From JAPHTQ01 sp050299175 (GTDB lineage Bacteria; Pseudomonadota; Gammaproteobacteria; Thiohalomonadales; Thiohalomonadaceae), in assembly GCA_050299175.1 (NCBI GenBank), contig JBNKVM010000030.1, positions 1 to 64,000 on the forward strand: a DNA stretch of 64,000 nt, read 5' to 3'. The position numbers were made by a program, and so were the translations under genes. This document shows, piece by piece, positions 8,847 through 17,443 of this stretch (position 1 is the first letter of the stretch; each line of letters opens with the position of its first letter). The notes below the pieces were generated by a model. The model had not been told where the DNA came from. It saw only the letters and a program-made list of their open reading frames with translations, and searched no databases.

Positions 8847-9657
8847 GCCACAACTGACCGTACGCCTTGTTTTCACTGCAACATTAGCCTGTACCCTTGC
8901 AGCGTGCAGCTTTGGTCGTGATAGCGGCCCCAGCAAGCCGGTCGACGTCTCACACATACCCGATGCGGTACCCAAGCACGAACAGCGCACCCGTGCTGGC
9001 AATCCCACCAGCTATGTGGTGTTGGGCAAACGCTACCATGTACTAAAAAGCAGCACGGGCTTCATCGAGCGCGGCATCGCCTCCTGGTATGGCAACAAAT
9101 TCCACGGCAAAAAGACCTCCAACGGCGAAACCTACAACATGTACGCCATGACCGCGGCACATAAAACCCTGCCTATCCCCTGCTATGTTCAGGTCACAAA
9201 CCTGCAAAACGGCAGACAGGTCACGGTACGTGTCAACGACCGGGGGCCGTTTCATGAAAACCGCATCATCGATCTCTCCTATACCGCGGCAAAAAAGCTG
9301 GGCATCACCGCCAACGGTACCGGGCTGGTAGAGATCCGCACCGTCGAACCGGGACAGCCAACGATCCCAGCCACCCGCGTTGCCTCAGACCGGGCTCCGG
9401 TGACCCATGTTGCGGTAAGTACCCCCCACCTTTATCTGCAGCTCGGTTCCTTTATCGAACTAAACAACGCTGAATCGCTGCGTGCGCAACTGCTGTTGAA
9501 TAACGTCAATGCCGCCGCCATACAACGTACCACCGTGGATCGACGTGACATCTACCGGGTGCGCATCGGCCCGCTCAAGACCGTGGATGAGGCGGATCGC
9601 ATCGCCGCGCAGATTAACGATCTGGGGATTGGCGTGCCGACTATCGTCATCGACTGA
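8833..9657 (+). CDS. rlpA: Septal ring lytic transglycosylase RlpA, lipoprotein
   Basis: This outer-membrane lipoprotein acts on glycan strands that lack peptide stems. The chosen ATG at 8833 gives a standard lipoprotein signal with lipobox LAAC and lipidated Cys25; the longer upstream reading is only mltB out of frame. A double-psi beta-barrel spans about residues 75-165 (GIASWYGNKFHGKKTSNGE; VNDRGPFHENRIIDLSYTAA). A SPOR domain follows at about 195-274 (LYLQLGSFIELNNAESLRAQL; YRVRIGPLKTVDEA), which binds denuded septal glycan. The protein has 274 residues. It overlaps mltB by 14 bp and precedes dacC. Confidence 0.94.
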   Translation: MPTVKPQLTVRLVFTATLACTLAACSFGRDSGPSKPVDVSHIPDAVPKHEQRTRAGNPTSYVVLGKRYHVLKSSTGFIERGIASWYGNKFHGKKTSNGETYNMYAMTAAHKTLPIPCYVQVTNLQNGRQVTVRVNDRGPFHENRIIDLSYTAAKKLGITANGTGLVEIRTVEPGQPTIPATRVASDRAPVTHVAVSTPHLYLQLGSFIELNNAESLRAQLLLNNVNAAAIQRTTVDRRDIYRVRIGPLKTVDEADRIAAQINDLGIGVPTIVID

Positions 9658-9738
9658 CCAGCGGACTACATTTCCCCGGCCCAAGCCGTTAAAATACCGC
9701 TGTTTTTCCTCCTTTTTGCAACGACTGACACCAGCATC

Positions 9739-10878
9739 ATGCGCCTATTGAGCAAACTCACAGCCCTGTTCCTGTTAATCGCCGCCAGCATGGCGACGGC
9801 TGCACCTTCCCTGATCCCCTCTCCGCCGCGCCTCGCCGCCAGCGGCTTTGTGCTGATGGATTACCACAGCGGGCAGATCCTCGCCTCCAGCAATGCGGAG
9901 CAGCGCCTGGAGCCAGCCAGCTTGACCAAGCTGATGACCGCCTATGTGGTATTCCACGAGATTGAAACCGGGCATATCGGCCTTGACGATATGGTGCGAA
10001 TCAGCGAAAAGGCATGGCGCATGCCTGGCTCAAGGATGTTCATCGAGGTGGGCAAGGAGGTCAGCGTACGTGACCTGTTGCATGGCATGATTATCCAGTC
10101 GGGCAACGATGCCAGTGTGGCGCTGGCCGAATTCGTCGCAGGCAGTGAAGACAACTTCGTGCCGTTGATGAACGCCCATGCGAAAAACCTCGGTCTCGGC
10201 GGCACCCACTTCATCAACAGCACGGGTCTGCCCCATGCGGATCACTACACCACGCCGACCGATATGGCGAAGCTGGCAGCTGCGTTGATCCGGGACTTCC
10301 CGGAATACTACAAGTGGTATTCGATCAAACAGTACACCTTCAACAATATCACCCAGCGCAACCGCAACCTGCTGCTGGATCGTGACGAGAGCGTCGATGG
10401 CCTGAAGACTGGTCACACCGAGTCAGCCGGCTTCTGCCTGGTCGCCTCAGCCAGGCGTGACGAGATGCGTCTGATCTCGGTCGTCATGGGTACCAACAGC
10501 GAAAAAGCCCGTGCTCAGGAGAGCCAGAAGCTGCTCAACTACGGTTTCCGTTTCTACGAAACACACCGCCTTTACGCTGCCAATACCCCGCTGAAAGAGA
10601 TGCGCATCTACAAGGGCGAGAGCGAAAACCTGCCGCTTGGCCTTTCCAGCGATCTCTATGTCACCGTCCCCCGCGGACAATACAAATCGCTCAACGCATC
10701 GCTCAGCATCAGCAAGACCCTGATCGCCCCGATCAGCGCCGGACAACAGTTGGGCAATGTTAGCGTTACGCTGGGCGACGATGCTATCGTCGAACGTCCG
10801 TTGGTGGCGTTGCAGCAGGTTGCCGAGGGCGGCCTGTGGCAAAGCCTCAAGGACAACACCATCCTGCTGTTCCAGTAA
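9739..10878 (+). CDS. dacC: D-alanyl-D-alanine carboxypeptidase (PBP5/6 family)
   Basis: This enzyme removes the terminal D-Ala from pentapeptides and so limits cross-linking. It has 379 residues, a signal peptide cleaved near ATAAP (about 22), and the three penicilloyl-serine motifs: SxxK at Ser61-Lys64 (ASLTKLMTAYV), SGN at 121-123 and KTG at 223-225. The C-terminal PBP5-type beta domain is present and ends in a short amphipathic stretch (LWQSLKDNTILLFQ) that should attach it to the membrane. The gene could equally be called dacA. The downstream ybeD starts 3 bp after the stop. Confidence 0.95.
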   Translation: MRLLSKLTALFLLIAASMATAAPSLIPSPPRLAASGFVLMDYHSGQILASSNAEQRLEPASLTKLMTAYVVFHEIETGHIGLDDMVRISEKAWRMPGSRMFIEVGKEVSVRDLLHGMIIQSGNDASVALAEFVAGSEDNFVPLMNAHAKNLGLGGTHFINSTGLPHADHYTTPTDMAKLAAALIRDFPEYYKWYSIKQYTFNNITQRNRNLLLDRDESVDGLKTGHTESAGFCLVASARRDEMRLISVVMGTNSEKARAQESQKLLNYGFRFYETHRLYAANTPLKEMRIYKGESENLPLGLSSDLYVTVPRGQYKSLNASLSISKTLIAPISAGQQLGNVSVTLGDDAIVERPLVALQQVAEGGLWQSLKDNTILLFQ

Positions 10879-10881
10879 GCC

Positions 10882-11148
10882 ATGTCAGAACAGGAAACCC
10901 TGCTGGAATTCCCCTGCCATTTCCCGATCAAGGCGATGGGTATCGACGATGGCGCCTTCGAAACCCTGGTGGTGGAACTGGTACGCAAACACGCCCCCGA
11001 TCTGGCTGAAAGTGCAGTCGCAAGCCGCGCCAGTCAGGGCGGCAAATATCTCGCGGTGACCGTGACCGTCACCGCCACCAGCCGTGATCAGCTCGACAAC
11101 ATCTACCGCGAACTGACAGCCTGCGAACAGGTATTGATGGCGCTCTAA
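10882..11148 (+). CDS. ybeD: DUF493 (YbeD) family protein
   Basis: This small conserved proteobacterial protein has 88 residues and a ferredoxin-like ACT-resembling fold. It nearly always sits between a dacA-type gene and lipB, as here. The family pattern FPCxFPIKAMG appears at the N-terminus (LEFPCHFPIKAMGIDD), and YREL..CEQVLMAL at the C-terminus. A link to lipoate metabolism or cell-wall control is suggested only by conserved position. Confidence 0.92.
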   Translation: MSEQETLLEFPCHFPIKAMGIDDGAFETLVVELVRKHAPDLAESAVASRASQGGKYLAVTVTVTATSRDQLDNIYRELTACEQVLMAL

Positions 11149-11161
11149 AGGCGTCACCCCG

Positions 11162-11785
11162 ATGCTGCCCATACACTTTCGCCATCTCGGCCTGGTCGAC
11201 TACCAGGAAACCTTCGACGCCATGCGCCGCTTTACCGCCGAGCGCAACGAGGAAACCAACGACGAAATCTGGCTGCTGCAACATCCGCCGGTGTTTACTC
11301 AGGGAAGGAACGGCAAGACAGAGCATCTGCTGAATCCCGGCGACATTCCACTGACACAGACTGATCGCGGCGGCCAGGTGACCTACCACGGCCCCGGACA
11401 GTTAATCGTGTATCTGCTGATCGATCTGCGCCGCCGCCAGCTAGGGGTCAAACAGCTGGTCTCACTGATCGAACAGACCGTCATCGACCTGCTACAGGAA
11501 TACGGCATCAAGGCAACCCGCCGTAACGCGGCACCAGGCGTCTACGTCAATGGCGACAAGATCGCCGCCCTGGGGCTGCGGATAAAGCGTAACGGCAGCT
11601 ACCACGGTCTTAGCCTTAACGTCGACATGGACCTGGAACCGTTCAGCCGAATCAATCCCTGTGGCTACAGCGGCCTGGGCGTGACCTCGTTAAAGCAGCT
11701 GGACGTTCACGAGTCCATCGAATCCGTAGCGGGAAAATTAAGCCGTTTATTGGAAAAACAACTGGGGAGTTGGCATCCACAATAA
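11162..11785 (+). CDS. lipB: Lipoyl(octanoyl) transferase LipB
   Basis: LipB transfers octanoate from acyl carrier protein to lipoyl domains, the first step of endogenous lipoylation. It has 207 residues. The catalytic dyad is readable as Lys133 (VNGDKIAALG) and Cys167 (INPCGYSGL), and the RGGQVTYHGPGQ motif is near 70. Its partner lipA is not adjacent here. It lies at 39345-40241 at the head of the glycine-cleavage operon, whose gcvH product is a likely substrate. Confidence 0.97.
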   Translation: MLPIHFRHLGLVDYQETFDAMRRFTAERNEETNDEIWLLQHPPVFTQGRNGKTEHLLNPGDIPLTQTDRGGQVTYHGPGQLIVYLLIDLRRRQLGVKQLVSLIEQTVIDLLQEYGIKATRRNAAPGVYVNGDKIAALGLRIKRNGSYHGLSLNVDMDLEPFSRINPCGYSGLGVTSLKQLDVHESIESVAGKLSRLLEKQLGSWHPQ

Positions 11786-11825
11786 CTCGTGTATTCTTGT
11801 GCCGGGGGAATAGGGGGGAACCAAT

Positions 11826-12740
11826 TTGCTAGACGCCACACAGGAAGAACTTATAACAATAATCGAACAAATCGATAACGCCATCAGCTTCCATCAACAT
11901 TGGCACGAAGACCTGCAACGCACCATGCTCTGTCAGCTGGAGCATGATTCCGCAGACTTGAACGATGATGCCCATCGTCACTGTCAGTTTGGTCAGTGGC
12001 TTTATCACGGCAACGCGGGAAAATTACGCCAGCATCATACCTTCGAAAGTATCGAACGCAACCACCACAGGATGCACAGTGCGGCAACGGCTTTGCTGCA
12101 GAACATCGCCCGTGAAGGCAAGGCTTCGCCGGAACAATACGACTGTTTCGCTGACGCGCTCAAACAGATGCGAACCGAACTGGATGTAGTAAAGCAGGAG
12201 TTACAGTGCCAACTGTTCAATCTCGATCATCTCACTGGCGCCAATAATCGTGTCGGTATGTACCGTCACCTGAGTGCGCAACACTGGCAGGTGGCACGTG
12301 ACCATACCACCAACAGTGTGGCAATGATGGATCTGGATCATTTCAAAGCGATCAATGATCGCTTTGGTCATCAGATAGGCGACCGCGTTCTCAAACAGAT
12401 TGCGCAACACATCCGCAATAACCTCCGTCCTGGCGATCAACTGTTTCGCTATGGCGGCGAAGAGTTCCTCATCAGTATGTCGCAGACGGATATCCAGCAT
12501 GCGGTAATGGCTATGGAGCGTCTGCGCCACAGTATCGAACAGCTCGATTTCGGTGAGGAGGCAGGGCAATCGATCAAAATCAGCACCTCCATCGGAGTGG
12601 CCGCTCATCGGCCTGAAGCGACTGTCGATATGGTCATCGAATGGGCAGATCAGGCGCTCTATCAGGCCAAGCGGGAAGGGCGTAACCGGGTCTGCCTGTG
12701 GGATGTTTCGCTGGAGGGGGATAACAATACAGTGGGATAG
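11826..12740 (+). CDS. Zinc-sensing-type diguanylate cyclase (CZB + GGDEF), DgcZ-like
   Basis: The 304-residue cytosolic protein makes cyclic di-GMP. The N-terminal CZB domain (about 15-130) has the zinc ligands in the DgcZ pattern: His23, Cys53 (CQFGQWLYH), His80 and His84. In E. coli DgcZ the equivalent ligands bind Zn2+ and inhibit the cyclase. The C-terminal GGDEF domain (about 135-295) has an intact GGEEF active site, and a product-inhibition I-site RxxD (RPGD) lies five residues before it. The start is TTG at 11826, preceded by a strong Shine-Dalgarno (aggggggaa). It is separated from lipB by 40 bp and converges with the L,D-transpeptidase gene. Confidence 0.9.
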   Translation: MLDATQEELITIIEQIDNAISFHQHWHEDLQRTMLCQLEHDSADLNDDAHRHCQFGQWLYHGNAGKLRQHHTFESIERNHHRMHSAATALLQNIAREGKASPEQYDCFADALKQMRTELDVVKQELQCQLFNLDHLTGANNRVGMYRHLSAQHWQVARDHTTNSVAMMDLDHFKAINDRFGHQIGDRVLKQIAQHIRNNLRPGDQLFRYGGEEFLISMSQTDIQHAVMAMERLRHSIEQLDFGEEAGQSIKISTSIGVAAHRPEATVDMVIEWADQALYQAKREGRNRVCLWDVSLEGDNNTVG

Positions 12741-12741
12741 G

Positions 12742-14067
12742 TTAGTGGCCGCCTTCGTATAAGACCTGCCACCGCCCATCTTCCTTAACCAGATAGAGGG
12801 TCTTGTTCATCTCGCTGTTGTAGTTGTTGGAGTCGTAGCGCTGATGGAACTGCGCCACCACCATCTCCCTCTCTCGACTCGCGGTCTGTGGATAGGCGAA
12901 GAAAGAGAGTTCGGAAATATCCACCTTCTGCCACTGCTTGCCCGCAGCGACACGTCGCTTGTGCACCTTCCATGCAGCCAGATCCTGTCGTCCGCTCCAG
13001 AAGTCAGGCGCATAGTGGTTTAAGTACTGCTCCACATCGGCCCCGACCCAGTCGCTGCGCCACGACTCGATGGCCTGCGCCAATTCGTCGCGCAGATCCA
13101 TCCATGCCTCGCGCTCCAACCACAGCACCCGTTCAGCGACGATAATCGGTGTCACGCCCGGGCGTAGATACTGCTCGACGTTTTGCAGGTCCAAATTAGG
13201 CAACACCACACAGCCTTCGCTATCCAGCGGCGGCCGACTATAGAAAGCGTTTTCGGTACCGTGCAACCAGATACCGTAGCCGGTCTTACCCTGGTGGCGG
13301 TCCCACTCATTGGGATAGTTCATCGGATAGGCACCGATACCGTAGAGGTCCGGCAACTTCTCGTCCGGGATATGACTGGTAATGAAATAGACCCCCTCCG
13401 GGGTGCGCAGATCGCCGCTGCTACGCTTGTTGCCGTCCAGCTTGCCGGTACTGACATAGTAGTCGTGCAGCAATTGCGGTACGCCATTGTCGCCGCGACG
13501 ATATACGTAGAGACGGTGTCCGGTCTTATCCACCACCAGCGCAGTATCAATCCGTTGGTCCAGCCATAGCAGAGGCCGCGGCAAACGCCCCTGGGGAAGG
13601 GTATCCAGATAGGCACGAAGACGCGCCTCCGCCTCCTCCCGCAGTTGCGAGATTTCATCACTGGCGGCGCTGCCCTCACCCAGTACCGGGGCGCTGCCGA
13701 TGTCACTGACCACCCGTGCCTGGGCCAGCAGCATGTCGCCTTCAATCAGGTGCGCCAGGTGGAATTTAGGTTCACGCCGGGTTAGTTCGCGCATGCCCGT
13801 CAGGGCGCCGTCCAGATCGCCGGACTTAAACCGCAACAGGGCGATTAACAGGCTCGCCTCATAATCGGATGGATAGGTCTGCAGACGCTGCTCCAGCCGC
13901 TGCATTGCCTGGGCGAAGAGCTGTTGACGCGAACCGATCTCCTGCAAGGCCTCGGCAGGCGGGGCAATGCCGTCCCCAATCCCACCCTGCTGCACCGCGT
14001 ATATCGCCAGCGGCAGCGCCAGCAGCGCTACGGAGAGAAGTTGTACCAGAGTCTGCCGCCGCCTCAA
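12742..14067 (-). CDS. L,D-transpeptidase (YkuD/YafK type) with C-terminal NTF2-like domain
   Basis: The 441-residue secreted or anchored protein has an N-terminal membrane segment (about 8-26), a TPR-like helical region (45-120), a YkuD catalytic domain (about 172-310) and a C-terminal NTF2-like domain (about 330-441). The YkuD signature is complete: His269 in GIWLHGTENAFY and SxGC at Ser283-Cys286 in LDSEGCVVLP. Such enzymes make 3-3 cross-links, attach lipoproteins or, in the YafK/DpaA branch, cleave the Lpp-peptidoglycan bond. Which reaction applies here cannot be told from sequence. The next gene upstream (1 bp apart) carries a related C-terminal domain, suggesting partner proteins. Confidence 0.88.
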   Translation of the reverse strand: MRRRQTLVQLLSVALLALPLAIYAVQQGGIGDGIAPPAEALQEIGSRQQLFAQAMQRLEQRLQTYPSDYEASLLIALLRFKSGDLDGALTGMRELTRREPKFHLAHLIEGDMLLAQARVVSDIGSAPVLGEGSAASDEISQLREEAEARLRAYLDTLPQGRLPRPLLWLDQRIDTALVVDKTGHRLYVYRRGDNGVPQLLHDYYVSTGKLDGNKRSSGDLRTPEGVYFITSHIPDEKLPDLYGIGAYPMNYPNEWDRHQGKTGYGIWLHGTENAFYSRPPLDSEGCVVLPNLDLQNVEQYLRPGVTPIIVAERVLWLEREAWMDLRDELAQAIESWRSDWVGADVEQYLNHYAPDFWSGRQDLAAWKVHKRRVAAGKQWQKVDISELSFFAYPQTASREREMVVAQFHQRYDSNNYNSEMNKTLYLVKEDGRWQVLYEGGH

Positions 14068-15171
14068 TTAGAGTACCTCGATAGTCTTTTCTGTCAGGAT
14101 CTTCCAGCCATCCGGGGTGCGAATCAGCTGAAAGCGCTTACGCACCGTATCACTGTACCGATCCGAGCGGTAGTACTGCACCACGATCACGCGCACCCGG
14201 TCACTTCCGCTAAATTGCACCTCGAAGTCCCCCAGCAACACCTCGATGGATTCCGGGCGGGAAAGCCGTTTGCGCCGCTGCGCCTGCCACTGCTGATAGC
14301 TTAGCCCCTGACCCGGCTGGAAATCATCGGCATAGGCGGCCAGGTAGGCATCCACCCGCTGCCCCATCCAGTCCGCAGCCCAGCCATTAAGCATGGCAAT
14401 CACCTCATCTTCACTTGGCGCGGGGAGTGGCTCAACCGCTGCAGTGGGAGCGGGTTCCGGGGTGGGGAGTTGCTTAGCCGCTGCAGTTGGAACGGGCTCC
14501 GGAGCAGGCAGCGGTGGCTCGGCCACCCCGTCGACCGCAACCAGAGCAACATTAACCACCTCGGGCGGCGCCACTTCAGCGTTTTCGGCAGGGGCTACCG
14601 GCTCTGGCGGTTCTTCGGCCACGGCAACCTGCTGCTCTGCCGCCGCAACAACGGTCTTCGGCGGCGGTGGGCTGACTACGCCGAGAATAGGGCGCAGGGC
14701 AGGGCCATCACCATCCTTGCGCTGCTCCATCTGCAGGGCTCGGGCATAGGCACTACGCGACATTTCATAGTAGATACTGCGTAGATTGGCGTAGACCGTG
14801 GCATAGCTGCTATTGGTCTTCATCGCCTGCTCCAGCAACTCCATCGCTTCGTCCAGCTTACCCTGACGGGCATAGAGAGCTGCCAGATTATTGTAGGGCT
14901 CGGGCTGTTGCGGATTTTGCTCTATCAATGCCCGATATCGCTCCTCCGCCTGCTGCAGATCGCCAGTGCCCGCTTCGGCGGCAGCATAGAGTAGCTGCCA
15001 TTGAGGATTCGCCCGCTGTTCGTCAGGGATTTCCTCCAGACGTTGCAGTGCCGCGGCATAGTCGTTCGCCGCCAGTGCCTCTGTGGCCTCATCCAGTGCA
15101 GCGAACCCGTTCCCTGAAACAATCAGAAACAGGACCGCCCATCGGGATATGTTGAATCGTTGATTCATCAT
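14068..15171 (-). CDS. TPR-repeat periplasmic protein with NTF2-like C-terminus
   Basis: The 367-residue protein has an N-terminal signal segment (residues 7-25, WAVLFLIVSGNGFAAL), several TPR repeats (about 28-150; NPQQPEPYNNLAALYARQGK), a low-complexity Pro/Ala/Glu linker (about 165-255) and a C-terminal NTF2-like domain (about 260-367). That last domain has the same layout as in the downstream L,D-transpeptidase: W-x-DWMGQRVDAYLAAYADDF matches W-x-DWVGADVEQYLNHYAPDF. The two genes are 1 bp apart and likely co-transcribed. It is probably an accessory or scaffold protein for the transpeptidase. No enzymatic motif is seen. Confidence 0.82.
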   Translation of the reverse strand: MMNQRFNISRWAVLFLIVSGNGFAALDEATEALAANDYAAALQRLEEIPDEQRANPQWQLLYAAAEAGTGDLQQAEERYRALIEQNPQQPEPYNNLAALYARQGKLDEAMELLEQAMKTNSSYATVYANLRSIYYEMSRSAYARALQMEQRKDGDGPALRPILGVVSPPPPKTVVAAAEQQVAVAEEPPEPVAPAENAEVAPPEVVNVALVAVDGVAEPPLPAPEPVPTAAAKQLPTPEPAPTAAVEPLPAPSEDEVIAMLNGWAADWMGQRVDAYLAAYADDFQPGQGLSYQQWQAQRRKRLSRPESIEVLLGDFEVQFSGSDRVRVIVVQYYRSDRYSDTVRKRFQLIRTPDGWKILTEKTIEVL

Positions 15172-15330
15172 CTAGACTTTGTAGTTGTGCTGAAATTATC
15201 TGTCCGATTATATAGAGTGTCAGTAACAGCATAAACCAATAGCCACATGCTTTTTTTGTGATGCGGGTTAACAACCCCCTTTTGCATCCAGTGGCATAGT
15301 GGATGACTCACAGCACCATCGGAGATAAGA

Positions 15331-16944
15331 ATGTCTGGCAGTAACGCTTTGCTGAACCGGATCGAAAAGCTGACGGAGATCGGCATCGCCCTGTCCGCGG
15401 AGAAGGACACCCAGAGCCTGCTGGAGATGATCCTGCTGGGTGCCAAGACATTGACCAACGCCGACGGCGGTACCCTCTACTCTGTACTGGAAGACAACAC
15501 AGTGAAGATGGAGATCGTACGTACCGACTCCCTCGACTTCGCCATGGGTGGCACCACCGGGGTTGAGATACCTTTCGCCCCGATCCCGTTGTACGACAGA
15601 CGCGGCAAACCCAACCTGAAAATGGTGGTCACCAACGCGGTGATTAACGGTGTCACCATCAACATCCCCGACGCCTACAATGCCCGCGGTTTCGATTTTT
15701 CCGGCACCAAGGAGTTCGATGCCAGCACCGGCTACCGCTCCACCTCGTTTCTTGCTGTCCCGTTGAAGAACCACGAGGGCGATATCATCGCCGTCCTGCA
15801 ACTGCTCAACGCCCGTGACGATGCGAGCGGTGAGATCATTCCTTTCAGTATTGAGGCGCAGCACCTGTCAGAATCCCTCGCTTCCCAGGCAGCCATCGCC
15901 CTGACCAACCGCCGCCTGATCGACGATCTGAAAACCCTGCTGGAATCCCTGGTACAGCTGGTGGCGACCGCCATCGATGAAAAATCGCCCTATACCGGTG
16001 GTCACTGTAAGCGAGTTCCCGTACTGACCATGATGCTGGCTGAAGCGGCGAACAGCTCAGAAGAGGATGCGTTCAGGGAATTCTGCATGAACGCAGACGA
16101 TCGCTATGAACTGGAGATCGCGGCCTGGTTGCATGATTGCGGCAAGATCACCACTCCCGAATATGTCATCGACAAGGCGACCAAACTGCAAACCATCTAC
16201 GACCGTATCGCCACCATCGATGCCCGCTTCGAGGCGCTGAAGCGTGATGCGGAAATCTCTATGCTGAAGAAAAAAGTCGCGGCGCTAGAGAAAGGTGAGA
16301 GCGTCGATGAAATCACCTTGCAACAGGAATACCGCGATACCGTTGCACAACTGGAAAGCGATCTGGCTTTCCTCTATCACAGCAACACCGGCGGCGAACA
16401 GATGTCCGAAGCGGATCGCAAACGCATCATCGAAATCGGCAAGCGCCACTGGAACTTCCACGGCAAGGATATCCCGCTGCTGGACGATAACGAGACCTAC
16501 AACCTGATCGTGGAAAAAGGCACCCTGACTCCCGAAGAGCGCGACGTCATCAACAACCACATCGTAGCCACGGTGAAGATGCTGGAGGCACTACCTTTCC
16601 CCAAACATCTTAAACATGTCCCCGAGTATGCAGGCGGTCACCACGAAAAGATCGACGGCACCGGTTACCCGCGTGGCCTGACGGGTGAGCAGATGTCAGT
16701 GCAGGCACGGATCATGGCCATCGCCGACATATTTGAGGCACTAACTGCCAAGGACCGTCCCTACAAGGAGGGAATGAAACTCTCCCAGGCGCTGCATATC
16801 CTGCGTGGCATGAAAGAGCGAAACCACATCGATCCCGACCTGTTCGACCTGTTCATCCGGGAACGTCTCTATGATCGTTATGCCGAACAGTTCCTCGACG
16901 ACAATCAGATCGACGAAGTGGACCCGACCAAGCTGGTCGGTTGA
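15331..16944 (+). CDS. GAF-HD-GYP cyclic di-GMP phosphodiesterase
   Basis: The 537-residue cytosolic protein has a GAF sensor domain (about 10-195) followed by an HD-GYP domain. The metal and catalytic residues are visible: His224 (YTGGHCKRV), the HD pair 268-269 (AAWLHDCGK), HHE at 437-439 and GYP at 445-447 (KIDGTGYPRG). Between HD and GYP lies an insert of roughly 100 residues more than usual, including a predicted coiled coil (about 305-350). The protein should hydrolyse c-di-GMP to GMP or pGpG. With the cyclase at 11826 and the PilZ-GGDEF-EAL protein at 40560, it is one of three c-di-GMP proteins in the window. Confidence 0.92.
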   Translation: MSGSNALLNRIEKLTEIGIALSAEKDTQSLLEMILLGAKTLTNADGGTLYSVLEDNTVKMEIVRTDSLDFAMGGTTGVEIPFAPIPLYDRRGKPNLKMVVTNAVINGVTINIPDAYNARGFDFSGTKEFDASTGYRSTSFLAVPLKNHEGDIIAVLQLLNARDDASGEIIPFSIEAQHLSESLASQAAIALTNRRLIDDLKTLLESLVQLVATAIDEKSPYTGGHCKRVPVLTMMLAEAANSSEEDAFREFCMNADDRYELEIAAWLHDCGKITTPEYVIDKATKLQTIYDRIATIDARFEALKRDAEISMLKKKVAALEKGESVDEITLQQEYRDTVAQLESDLAFLYHSNTGGEQMSEADRKRIIEIGKRHWNFHGKDIPLLDDNETYNLIVEKGTLTPEERDVINNHIVATVKMLEALPFPKHLKHVPEYAGGHHEKIDGTGYPRGLTGEQMSVQARIMAIADIFEALTAKDRPYKEGMKLSQALHILRGMKERNHIDPDLFDLFIRERLYDRYAEQFLDDNQIDEVDPTKLVG

Positions 16945-16947
16945 GCG

Positions 16948-17397
16948 ATGCAGATATGGGTCGATGCCGATGCCTGCCCCGTAGTGGTCAAGGAAATCCT
17001 TTACCGTGCCGCGGAACGCAAGCAGATCCCGCTGGTGCTGATCGCCAATCAGCCGTTAAGTACACCCCGTTCTCCCTATATCTCCAGCCGTCGCGTCGAA
17101 TCGGGTTTCGATGTCGCCGACAACTACATCGTCGCTCAGGTACAACCGGGGGATCTCGTGATCACCGCCGACATCCCGCTTGCTGCAGAGGTACTGGAGA
17201 AAGGAGGCCATGCCATCAACCCGCGTGGCGAACGCTACAGTCACGATACCATTCGCCAGAAACTGACGATGCGTGATTTCATGGACACGATGCGTGCCAG
17301 CGGCATCCAGGGTGGCGGACCACCGCCATTAAGCCAGACCGATCGCCGCAACTTCGCCAATGAACTGGATCGGCTGCTGGCACAGGCAGGAAAGTAA
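16948..17397 (+). CDS. yaiI: DUF188 / YaiI-YqxD family protein
   Basis: This conserved PIN-like-fold family has an unsettled function. The protein has 149 residues starting MQIWVDADACPVVVKEIL, the family's diagnostic N-terminus with paired acidic residues. The other conserved blocks are DLVITADIPLAAEVLEKGG and NPRGERYSHDTI, followed by GGPPPLSQTDRRNFANELDR. It begins 3 bp after the HD-GYP gene and is probably co-transcribed with it. Confidence 0.93.
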   Translation: MQIWVDADACPVVVKEILYRAAERKQIPLVLIANQPLSTPRSPYISSRRVESGFDVADNYIVAQVQPGDLVITADIPLAAEVLEKGGHAINPRGERYSHDTIRQKLTMRDFMDTMRASGIQGGGPPPLSQTDRRNFANELDRLLAQAGK

Positions 17398-17410
17398 AAG
17401 GCAAAAGAAA

Positions 17411-17435
17411 CGGGAGCGACTTCATGCCGCTCCCG
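17411..17435 (-). terminator. Intrinsic terminator of the DUF11 secreted-protein gene
   Basis: An 8-bp perfect stem (cgggagcg / cgctcccg) with a 9-base loop is followed on the minus strand by a T-rich tract (TTTCTTTT, 17410-17403). It lies just past the minus-strand stop at 17444 and may also stop plus-strand transcription from 16948-17397. Confidence 0.75.
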
Positions 17436-17443
17436 TAACGTGA

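Noticed and set aside
14393..14749. Ala/Gly/Ser-rich open frame on the plus strand
   Set aside because: It is the reverse of the Pro/Ala/Glu linker of the TPR protein; low complexity only.
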